In this document: positions 1 to 6,311 of the stretch, piece after piece | How positions within the stretch are numbered: the first letter of the stretch is position 1 | Layout: each line of letters opens with the position of its first letter | Origin: Streptomyces sp. SirexAA-E | GTDB taxonomy: Bacteria > Actinomycetota > Actinomycetes > Streptomycetales > Streptomycetaceae | Assembly (NCBI RefSeq): GCF_000177195.2 | Contig: NC_015953.1 | Coordinates: 5,766,001-5,830,000, forward strand | DNA length: 64,000 nucleotides | Direction of reading: 5' to 3' | Notes under the pieces: model-generated | Told to the model about the DNA's origin: nothing | Databases searched by the model: none | The model's input: only the letters and a program-made list of their open reading frames with translations | Made by a program: the position numbers and the translations under genes

Positions 1-232
1 CGTACACCCCGCCCGAGGCGCCGGTGGACTCCGGCAGGTCCAACTGCGAGGCCCGGTCCAGGGCATGGCCGATCAGCCGCCAGTGCACCAGGTCGCGGCT
101 GTGCCACACCGGCACCCCGGGCACGTACTCGAAGCTCGACGTCGCCAGGTAGAAGTCGTCACCGGCCCGGCAGATGCTCGGGTCCGGGCTGAATCCGGGT
201 ATCACGGGGTTGTCGAAAAACGTCGGCGTCAT
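1..232 (-). CDS. GH43 family glycoside hydrolase, N-terminal part (beta-xylosidase-like)
   Basis: The reverse strand from ATG at 232 runs off the left edge, so only about 77 residues are seen. The start reads MTPTFFDNPVIPGFSPDPSI, followed by CRAGDDFYLATSSFEYVPG and VWHSRDLVHW. This is the first blade of a GH43 five-bladed propeller of the beta-xylosidase/arabinofuranosidase type. Asp17 in SPDPS is the usual catalytic general base. No signal peptide is seen, so the enzyme is probably cytoplasmic and acts on imported oligosaccharides. A 16-bp palindrome 87 bp upstream (319-334) looks like a LacI-family operator and fits substrate-induced control. Subfamily and exact substrate cannot be decided from this fragment. 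Confidence 0.88.
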   Translation of the reverse strand, partial: MTPTFFDNPVIPGFSPDPSICRAGDDFYLATSSFEYVPGVPVWHSRDLVHWRLIGHALDRASQLDLPESTGASGGVY

Positions 233-318
233 GTCCGTCCAGACCGGTCGGGGGAGGGGGCGGGGGCTCCGGCGCGGTGCCCGGGTACGAGCGTGCGTAC
301 GAGGGTGGAGGCGAGGGC

Positions 319-334
319 GTCGAAGCGCTTCGAC
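319..334. promoter_or_regulatory. Perfect 16-bp palindrome, probable LacI-type operator
   Basis: GTCGAAGCGCTTCGAC is a perfect palindrome with a GCGC centre, the symmetry expected of LacI-family sugar repressors such as CebR-type sites. It lies upstream of the leftward GH43 gene. No regulator gene is in the window, so the bound protein is unknown. Confidence 0.55.
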
Positions 335-520
335 CGTGGCATCGCGGCGAATCGCTGTCAACGGGTCATCGGTGGGGATCCGGTGGCCTCGTGCGAGCGG
401 TGAGGCGCTCCGGTCCGGCTCCCGTCCGGTCTCGTTCTCCACCCGGCGGCGGACGGTGGTCCGGGGAGGTTCGGAGAAGTTCTGTCCGCGGCGTTGACGC
501 GCCGTCCGGGCGGCTGCACA

Positions 521-547
521 TTACCTAGCGGTAGAACCGCGCGGTAA
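521..547. promoter_or_regulatory. Nested inverted repeat upstream of lipase
   Basis: Outer arms TTACC and GGTAA enclose inner arms GCGGT and ACCGC around AGA. The 27-bp element ends 56 bp before the lipase start. It could be an operator or a 5' UTR stem; the sequence alone does not decide. Confidence 0.35.
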
Positions 548-603
548 CCCTCGCGTCCGGAGCCGGACGGCCGTGCGGCATGCCCACCCGCACTCCCCCA
601 CCG

Positions 604-1491
604 ATGAATCGAGTGCACATGCCGAAGAGAGCCCTCCGTCATGTCATGACCGCGACACTCGCTGCGGCCGGCGCGCTGGCGCTCGGCGTCAGCCAGGCCG
701 CCGCGCAGACCGCCGCACCGCTCGACTACGTCGCCCTCGGCGACAGCTACAGCGCGGGATCGGGCGTGCTGCCCGTGGATCCGACCAATCTGCTCTGTCT
801 GCGCTCCACGGCCAACTACCCCCACGTCATCGCCTCCCGCACGGGCGCCCACCTCAAGGACGTGACCTGCGGGGCGGCCGAGACCAAGCACTTCACCCAG
901 TCCCAGTACCCGGGAACCGCCCCTCAGGTGGACGCCGTGAACGCCGACACCGACCTGGTGACGCTGACCATCGGCGGCAACGACAACGGCACCTTCATCA
1001 ACGCCCTCACGGCGTGCGCCTCCGCAGGGCTCCTCAGCGGCGGCAAGGGCAGCCCCTGCAAGGACAAGAACGGCACCCACTTCGACGACCAGATCGAGGC
1101 GAACACCTATCCCGCGCTGGTGGCCGCTCTGCGGAGCGTCCGCGCGAAGGCGCCGAGCGCGCGTGTGGCGGCGCTGGGGTACCCGTGGATCACCCCGGCC
1201 ACCGCCGACCCGTCCTGCTTCCTGAAACTTCCGGTGGCCTCCGGCGACGTGCCGTACCTGCGCGGCATCCAGACCCACCTGAACGCCGCCGTCGCGCGCG
1301 CCGCGGCCGAGACCGGGGTCACCTACGTGGACTTCTCGCAGGTGTCCGAGGGGCACGACGCGTGCAAGGCCTCCGGCGCCCGGTGGATCGAGCCGCTCGT
1401 GTTCGGTACCAACATCGTGCCCGTCCACCCCAACGCGCTGGGGGAGCGGCGCATGGCCGAACACACCATGAGCGTCCTCGGGATCGGCTGA
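604..1491 (+). CDS. Secreted SGNH/GDSL-family lipase/esterase
   Basis: The 295-residue product starts MNRVHMPKRALRHVM and has a hydrophobic segment ending SQAAAQ, a Sec signal peptide. Block I is GDSYSAG with nucleophile Ser48, block III is TIGGNDNG, and block V is HPNALGERRMA with the catalytic His. Six or more cysteines fit the disulfide-rich Streptomyces extracellular lipase family (S. rimosus lipase type). It should hydrolyse acyl esters outside the cell. The frame is open from 580, but starts at 604 or 619 put the n-region right before the hydrophobic core; neither has a strong ribosome site. It converges with the small gene ending at 1497, with only five bases between the two genes. Confidence 0.92.
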   Translation: MNRVHMPKRALRHVMTATLAAAGALALGVSQAAAQTAAPLDYVALGDSYSAGSGVLPVDPTNLLCLRSTANYPHVIASRTGAHLKDVTCGAAETKHFTQSQYPGTAPQVDAVNADTDLVTLTIGGNDNGTFINALTACASAGLLSGGKGSPCKDKNGTHFDDQIEANTYPALVAALRSVRAKAPSARVAALGYPWITPATADPSCFLKLPVASGDVPYLRGIQTHLNAAVARAAAETGVTYVDFSQVSEGHDACKASGARWIEPLVFGTNIVPVHPNALGERRMAEHTMSVLGIG

Positions 1492-1496
1492 GCCGG

Positions 1497-1721
1497 TCAC
1501 AGCGGCTTCCGGCTCCGTGCGTTCACCTCGGCGAGCTGAGCGCTCAGCAGCTCGTCCCGGCCGGCGGGCCGCACGCGGGCCGGGTTCGCGTCCCACTCAC
1601 GGCCCCCGCCGAGCGGACGGAGCCGGACGAGGGGGCCCTGACGCCCCGTCACGATGCCCACCCGTCCGCTCCCGCCGTCGACGACGGCGGCTCCCACGGC
1701 GGGGGAGTCCCCGTCCGTCAC
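1497..1721 (-). CDS. Small hypothetical protein (74 aa), coupled to the gene before it
   Basis: GTG at 1721 overlaps the TGA of the upstream gene (1718-2053) in a GTGA junction, a typical translational coupling. The product reads VTDGDSPAVGAAVVDGG, then a segment with GRVGIVTGRQGPLVRLRPLG and ends ARSRKPL. The RVGIV...GPLVRLRPLGG...W pattern looks like a small beta-barrel, but I do not recognise a family. Support comes from the junction and codon bias, not from homology. Confidence 0.6.
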   Translation of the reverse strand: MTDGDSPAVGAAVVDGGSGRVGIVTGRQGPLVRLRPLGGGREWDANPARVRPAGRDELLSAQLAEVNARSRKPL

Positions 1722-2053
1722 CGGGCCGCCCCCTTCCTGATCACGTCCGCCAGCTCCAGGGCGACGGGGGCGGAGCAGACGCCGAGGTGGACGAGGGCGT
1801 AACGGGGCGGCCGTCCGTCTTCGTCCTCCGCCGCTTCCGGGCCACCGTCCTGCCACGGCGTACGGACGTCCATCGCCGGCAACTGGATACCGGCGGCGGT
1901 CAGGGCGGCCGCGAGGGCATCCCGCGCTTCCAGGGCCTCCGGGACGCGGTCCCGGACGCCGCCCGGTGCGGTGGCGGCCCGACCGGGCGACGGCGTCCCG
2001 GCGCCGGTGGGGGTGGGGGCGGGAGTAAGGACGGGGTGCGACGGTGTGGTCAT
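1718..2053 (-). CDS. Hypothetical protein (111 aa)
   Basis: ATG at 2053 follows a good ribosome site (GAAGGAGAG, about 9 bases upstream). The N-terminal 35 residues are Pro/Thr/Ala-rich and probably disordered. The rest, from RDRVPEALEARDALAAAL onward, is predicted helical and ends LELADVIRKGAAR. No family is recognised. It is divergent from the XRE regulator at 2234 across about 180 bp and overlaps the next small gene by four bases, so the two form a likely operon. Confidence 0.65.
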   Translation of the reverse strand: MTTPSHPVLTPAPTPTGAGTPSPGRAATAPGGVRDRVPEALEARDALAAALTAAGIQLPAMDVRTPWQDGGPEAAEDEDGRPPRYALVHLGVCSAPVALELADVIRKGAAR

Positions 2054-2233
2054 GGGCGCGCTCTCTCCTTCGGATGCTCTTTCCCGGATTTCGCCGGGCC
2101 GGGCACGCGACCTGGATTACGGTGCGTGAGGGGCTGTGACGAGAATGGCCCAGGCCGCCCCCGCGACACACCGAGGGCGGGACGTGCTTCCCCGGTGTTC
2201 CGGTCAACTTCCACACGTGCCACGGAGGGTGCG

Positions 2234-3076
2234 ATGCCGACGAGGCGGGCGGTCACGGGCCGCAGCAGGGAACCCCGCGCCCGGTTCGCGGAGGAGCTGC
2301 GCCTCCTGCGCACCGCGCGCGGCGACAGTCTGCGCCAGCTCGGCGAACGGCTGGGCTGGGACTGGTCGCTCTTCGGCAAGATGGAGAAGGGCGAGACGAT
2401 CGGCGGCCCGGAGGTCGTCCAGGCCTTGGACCAGTACTACGGGACGCCGGGGCTGCTGCTGGCGCTGTGGGAGCTCGCGGCCGGCGACAAGAGCCAGTTC
2501 AAGGAGCGGTACCGGCGGTACATGACGCTGGAGTCGGAAGCGACGAGCTTGTGGCACTTCGCGGTGAGCGTGCTGCCGGGCTTGTTGCAGACGCCGGGCT
2601 ACGCGCGTGAGGTACTTGCGGCTGGTGGGCTCCGGGAACCGGAGCTGACTCAGCAGATCGAGGCGAGGATGGGGCGGCGGGAGCTGTTGACGGGACAGGA
2701 CCCGCCACACTTCCGCACCATTCTTTCCGAGGCGGTGTTGCGTACATCCCTGCGCGATCCCATGCAGTGGCGCCAGCAGTTGGAGTACTTGCAGGAGATG
2801 GGCGAGAGGGACGGAGTGACCGTGCAGGTGTCGCCGTTCAGCGCGGGACTCCATGGTCTGACCAATGCTGACGTGATGTTTCTTCGCCTCGTGGAGGGGC
2901 GTACCGTGGCCTATACCGAGAACGGCTACCGAGGTGAACTCATCGAGGAAGCCGCACCGGTTGAGCGCCTGCAACGTGCATATGATTCGGTCCGCGACCT
3001 CGCCTTGTCACCTGCCGAGTCGCGCAAGTTCATCCTGTGCCTTCTGGAGGAAGTGCCGTGCGATCCCTCGACCTGA
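2234..3076 (+). CDS. XRE-family transcriptional regulator with DUF5753 domain
   Basis: The 280-residue product has an N-terminal helix-turn-helix (about residues 15-70, with LRLLRTARGDSLRQLGERLGW) and a C-terminal DUF5753 domain (about 95-275: SVLPGLLQTPGYAREVL, then the YTENGYRGEL region). ATG 2234 is chosen because GGAGGG lies 5-10 bases upstream; the frame is open further back but without motif. It is a cytoplasmic DNA-binding protein, and its target is not visible. It overlaps the DUF397 gene by 19 bases. This regulator/DUF397 pairing is common and multi-copy in Streptomyces and is often linked to development or antibiotic control. Confidence 0.93.
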   Translation: MPTRRAVTGRSREPRARFAEELRLLRTARGDSLRQLGERLGWDWSLFGKMEKGETIGGPEVVQALDQYYGTPGLLLALWELAAGDKSQFKERYRRYMTLESEATSLWHFAVSVLPGLLQTPGYAREVLAAGGLREPELTQQIEARMGRRELLTGQDPPHFRTILSEAVLRTSLRDPMQWRQQLEYLQEMGERDGVTVQVSPFSAGLHGLTNADVMFLRLVEGRTVAYTENGYRGELIEEAAPVERLQRAYDSVRDLALSPAESRKFILCLLEEVPCDPST

Positions 3077-3267
3077 CCGCCGTGACTTGGCGCGCAAGCA
3101 GCTACAGCAATCAGGACGGTGGCCAGTGCGTCGAGGTCTGTGACGGTTTCCCCGCGGTCGTGCCCGTGCGGGACAGCAAGGACCCGCACGGACCCGTGCT
3201 CGTCGTCGCGGCGGGCGGCTGGGCCTCGTTCGTGGACGCGCTGAAGGCCGGTGCCCTCCGCGTCTGA
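3058..3267 (+). CDS. DUF397 domain-containing protein
   Basis: GTG at 3058 lies inside the end of the XRE gene. The 69-residue product starts VRSLDLTAVTWRASSYSNQD and continues GGQCVEVCDGF...VPVRDSKDPHGPVLVV, with W..F near the end. This is the standard DUF397 pattern (W-x-K/R-S-SYS, C-V-E-V, VRDSK). Known family members are small cytoplasmic partners of adjacent XRE/DUF5753 regulators. The 19-base overlap implies coupled translation and a 1:1 partnership. Confidence 0.93.
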   Translation: MRSLDLTAVTWRASSYSNQDGGQCVEVCDGFPAVVPVRDSKDPHGPVLVVAAGGWASFVDALKAGALRV

Positions 3268-3517
3268 CGCGTTCCCCGTCGCACCTCCGCCGGACCCTTC
3301 GAACGCTGGGCGAGAGCCGGTGCTCGAATGCGTCCCGTTGCCCGTCCTGCGGTGCCCGAAGGCGTGCACGCGTGCGTACTGCCGTGTGTCCAACGCGGTG
3401 AACCGCGCGCTACGGCCCGGCTCGCTCACGGCTCAATTTGCTCTCCACACCCCCTATACGTCATGCGCGAGGCAGATCCTTACAAGGGGTGGGAAGCACA
3501 CGTCGCCCGTCGGGGGA

Positions 3518-4270
3518 TCAGCTGCCGACCGCCGTGGTCGTGAAGCGGTCACCGCAGACGAGAGGGTCGGTGGTGCGCAGGGTGACCGCCTCCTTGGACC
3601 CCGGCGGATAGACCTTGAGGTAGTCGGGCCGGTCCCAGCAGGGCGCGTCGGTCAGGCCCTGGTTCACGGTGTGCAGAGTGATCTCCACGTGGCCGCCGGG
3701 CTTGAGCACGGTCTTCTGCCCCGCCGCGCCCTCACGCTCCGCCGGCTCACCGATCACACCGCCGTCCCGCTTGATCAGTGAGACACCCGGGAAGCCCTGG
3801 AGGGTGCACGGGGCGTCGGACGTGTTGGACAGGGTCAACCGGTAGTAGATCTGCCCGGCGCCACCGTCCGAACGGTTCAGGGCCGGAGTCAGCGCCTTGG
3901 CGGCGCAGCGCTGCGGACCGGCCTGGGTGGCCGGTTCGGAGGGGTCGGCGGCATCGGAGGGCGCGGACGATCCCTCGGACGCGGTGGTACCGGACGGCGA
4001 CGGCTCGTCGGGGGCGCCGCTGTCGGGCGCCTGTGACGTGCTGCTGTCCGGCATGGTGCTGCCGGCACCCGCCGGACTGCTCGACGTGGAGGTGTCGTCG
4101 CACCCGGCCAGGACGACCGCCACCGACAGGGCGGCGGCCGGGACGAGCGCGTACCGGCGGAGTCTGCGCCCGCGCCCGCTCGTCCGGCGCTCGGGCTGCC
4201 GGGGAGAGGGTGCGGTCGGGGCCATCGGGGTGCGCGGCTGTGAGTCCATACCTCTCGCCTGCTCACTCAC
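3518..4270 (-). CDS. DUF4232 domain-containing lipoprotein
   Basis: GTG at 4270 is preferred over ATG at 4249 because GGAAGGGG precedes it; ATG 4249 has no proper spacing. In the 250-residue product an Arg-rich n-region and hydrophobic stretch end in the lipobox LAGC (Cys57), giving a membrane-anchored exported lipoprotein. Residues 58-120 form a Ser/Pro/Asp-rich linker. The rest is a DUF4232 beta-sandwich: QRCAAKALTP, YYRLTLSNTSDAPCTLQGFPG, then four more-or-less paired cysteines. The family is abundant in actinobacteria; function is unknown. It stands alone, divergent from the bL37-type gene. Confidence 0.88.
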   Translation of the reverse strand: MSEQARGMDSQPRTPMAPTAPSPRQPERRTSGRGRRLRRYALVPAAALSVAVVLAGCDDTSTSSSPAGAGSTMPDSSTSQAPDSGAPDEPSPSGTTASEGSSAPSDAADPSEPATQAGPQRCAAKALTPALNRSDGGAGQIYYRLTLSNTSDAPCTLQGFPGVSLIKRDGGVIGEPAEREGAAGQKTVLKPGGHVEITLHTVNQGLTDAPCWDRPDYLKVYPPGSKEAVTLRTTDPLVCGDRFTTTAVGS

Positions 4271-4418
4271 GGCCCCTTCCAATCGTCCTCACCGCATCGG
4301 ACCCGATACGCCGGGCGGCGGCCCCGTGTCGCTTCGCGTTTCGCGCACGGGGCTGCGAGCATGGAGCGGTCAGACATCAGGATGCTTCCTGACCGCCCCG
4401 GACCTGTGAGAGGTGGCC

Positions 4419-4496
4419 ATGTCCTCGAAACGACGCCGCAAGAAGAGGGCGCGCCGCAAGAACGGCGCGAACCACGGCCGACGGCCGCAGTCCTAG
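4419..4496 (+). CDS. Very small basic protein, bL37-type ribosomal protein (25 aa)
   Basis: ATG 4419 is preceded by GAGAGG. The product begins MSSKRRRKKRARRKNGAN and ends ANHGRRPQS. The Lys/Arg-rich helix followed by ANHG-(K/R)-RP is the signature of the tiny actinobacterial large-subunit protein bL37. It is only 25 codons long and easily missed, but is supported by a ribosome site, the family motif and a perfect terminator 6 bases after the stop. It should bind 23S rRNA in the 50S subunit. Confidence 0.8.
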   Translation: MSSKRRRKKRARRKNGANHGRRPQS

Positions 4497-4502
4497 ACCT
4501 GT

Positions 4503-4558
4503 AACGCCGAAGGGTCCGGCCCCACCGCTCAGGCGGTGGGGCCGGACCCTTCGGCGTT
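4503..4558 (+). terminator. Long perfect hairpin terminator after the bL37-type gene
   Basis: Two perfectly complementary 26-base arms (4503-4528 and 4533-4558; left arm begins AACGCCGAAGGG) flank a TCAG loop. There is no U-tract, as is usual in Streptomyces. Confidence 0.9.
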
Positions 4559-4640
4559 GGAGCGCGAGACGGGCCGCCCGCCACCTCCGGAGCACCGGGT
4601 GAGGCACGCCGGTCCGCAACTCCCGGTCGGTGCGAATCCG

Positions 4641-4669
4641 TTGACTTGAGCAGACGGTGTCCCTAGCGT
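4641..4669 (+). promoter_or_regulatory. Probable sigma-70-type promoter of the secreted GH43 gene
   Basis: TTGACT (4641-4646), a 17-base spacer and TAGCGT (4664-4669) fit a HrdB-type promoter. The operator at 4678-4699 would cover the start site. Confidence 0.6.
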
Positions 4670-4677
4670 GTCACCCC

Positions 4678-4699
4678 GTCATTACATCGATGTAATGAC
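4678..4699. promoter_or_regulatory. Perfect 22-bp palindromic operator
   Basis: Half-site GTCATTACATC is followed immediately by its exact complement, with a central CG, the symmetry of LacI-family operators. It sits nine bases after the -10 box and 54 bases before the GH43 start, where binding would block initiation. It differs from the palindrome at 319-334, so a different regulator is likely. Confidence 0.7.
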
Positions 4700-4753
4700 C
4701 CAGTGTTCCCCCCCACTCACGCAACGAGCACCCACAGCTGCGAGGAGCCGCCC

Positions 4754-6265
4754 ATGCGCGCTGTACCGACCCCACCCCCCGCCTCCGCCGGGGCCCGCGC
4801 TCCGAGCCGCGGTCGTGCCCTGCGCCGCGTGGCCGCGGCGCTGGCCGCGCTCGTCGCCGTCCTGGCGGGCCTGTTGACCGCCACACCGGCCGCGGTGGCG
4901 GACACCACGGCACCGGCGCCGAGGGCCGCTGCCGCGGGCACGTTCCGTAATCCTCTGAACGCCGGCCCCGACCCGTTCATGACCCACTGGAACGGCTCCT
5001 ACTACCTGACCACCACGCAGGGCGACAGCATCCGCATGTGGCGTTCGTCCTCGCTGGGCACCCTGCTCGCCGCCGACCCGGTGACCGTGTGGACCGACTC
5101 CGACCCGTCCCGCAACCGCAACATCTGGGCCCCGGAGTTCTACCGCTTCGGTGACCGCTGGTACCTCTACTACACCGCCGACGACGGCGTCGACGACCAT
5201 CACCGCCTGTACGTCCTGGAGTCGGAGCGCGACGACCCGACCGGCCCGTACCACTACAAGGCCAAGCTCGCCCCGCCCAACCACGCGAACGACTTCGCCA
5301 TCGACGCCGGCATCCTCCAGCACAACGGCCGTCTCTACCTCGCCTACAGCGGCATCAACCAGTACCAGCACAACGGGCTGAACATCGCACCGATGTCGAA
5401 CCCGTACACGGTCTCCGGCGACGCGGTCGCCCTCAACGGGGACGGTGGGTGCCCGGAGGTGCGGGAGGGGCCCGAATTCCTCTACCGCAACGGCCGCACC
5501 TGGATGACCTATTCGGCCTGCGACACCGGGAAACCCGACTACCAGGTCCGCATGATGTCCCTGCCCGCCACCGCCGACCCGCTGGTGCCCGGCAACTGGA
5601 CCCAGCACCCCGGCGCGGTCTTCTCACGCGCCGACGACCGCGGGGTGTTCGGCCCCGGCCACCACGCCTTCTTCCGCTCGCCCGACGGCACCGAGGACTG
5701 GATCGTCTACCACGCCAAGACGACGTCCTCCCTCACCTACTCCAACCGCACCACCCGCGCCCAGCGCTTCACGTGGAAGGCCGACGGCAGCCCCGACTTC
5801 GGCCGCCCGCTCGCACTCGGCGCCACCCAGGACCTGCCCTCCGGCGACCCCGGATCCGGCAACCACTGGATCAACGACGACGGCCGCTCCAGCGGTGGCG
5901 GGACCGTCGCCTACACCGGCGCCTGGAACTCCGGCACCGGCTGCGGTACCCAGTGCTTCTGGGGCGACGACCACTGGAGCGACCGCGCGGGCGCCACCGC
6001 GACCTTCACCTTCACCGGTACCCGCATCGCCCTGCTCTCCGTACGCGACACGGGCAACGGCATCGCGGCCCTGAGCATCGACGGCGGGCCGGAACAGCGC
6101 GTCGACCTCTACGGGGCCATCCGCACGGGCGAGACGCTCCAGTACCTCAGCCCCCGGCTCGCCAACGGCCGGCACACCCTGCGCGTCCGGGTCACCGGCG
6201 AGCACAGCGCCCAGTCGGGCGCCTCCTTCGTCAGCGTGGACCGCGCGGAGGTCTACACGAACTGA
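4754..6265 (+). CDS. Secreted GH43 alpha-L-arabinofuranosidase-like enzyme
   Basis: The 503-residue product has a Sec signal (Arg-rich start, hydrophobic residues about 26-48, AVAD cleavage region). It then has a GH43 propeller beginning TFRNPLNAGPDPFMTHWNGS, with Asp73 as the likely general base, FAIDAGILQHNGR as the modulating Asp region and REGPEFLYRNG with the acid Glu. WAPEFYRFGDRWYLYYTADDG is typical of arabinan/arabinofuranoside-active members. Residues about 385-503 form a separate beta-sandwich that may bind carbohydrate. ATG 4754 is chosen as the start of the signal peptide (GAGGAG upstream). It probably removes arabinose from plant polysaccharides outside the cell, under control of the 4678-4699 operator. 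Confidence 0.9.
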   Translation: MRAVPTPPPASAGARAPSRGRALRRVAAALAALVAVLAGLLTATPAAVADTTAPAPRAAAAGTFRNPLNAGPDPFMTHWNGSYYLTTTQGDSIRMWRSSSLGTLLAADPVTVWTDSDPSRNRNIWAPEFYRFGDRWYLYYTADDGVDDHHRLYVLESERDDPTGPYHYKAKLAPPNHANDFAIDAGILQHNGRLYLAYSGINQYQHNGLNIAPMSNPYTVSGDAVALNGDGGCPEVREGPEFLYRNGRTWMTYSACDTGKPDYQVRMMSLPATADPLVPGNWTQHPGAVFSRADDRGVFGPGHHAFFRSPDGTEDWIVYHAKTTSSLTYSNRTTRAQRFTWKADGSPDFGRPLALGATQDLPSGDPGSGNHWINDDGRSSGGGTVAYTGAWNSGTGCGTQCFWGDDHWSDRAGATATFTFTGTRIALLSVRDTGNGIAALSIDGGPEQRVDLYGAIRTGETLQYLSPRLANGRHTLRVRVTGEHSAQSGASFVSVDRAEVYTN

Positions 6266-6278
6266 GGTCCCCCGCGGG

Positions 6279-6303
6279 GGCGGGTCCGGGCCCCGGGCCC
6301 GCC
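6279..6303. terminator. Hairpin between convergent genes
   Basis: GGCGGGTCCGG and CCGGGCCCGCC pair (one G-U) around a three-base loop, in the 46-bp gap where the GH43 gene and the leftward AAA gene converge. It probably acts both ways. Confidence 0.7.
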
Positions 6304-6311
6304 TCCGCACC

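Larger units (their letters stand above)
233..603. other. Divergent intergenic region between GH43 gene and lipase gene
   Basis: About 370 bp without a convincing gene; the short frames here are arginine-rich shadows. It holds two palindromes, listed separately: 319-334, facing the leftward GH43 gene, and 521-547, facing the rightward lipase gene. A TTGACG at 494-499 could be a -35 box for the lipase, but no good -10 follows at the right distance. Confidence 0.6.
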
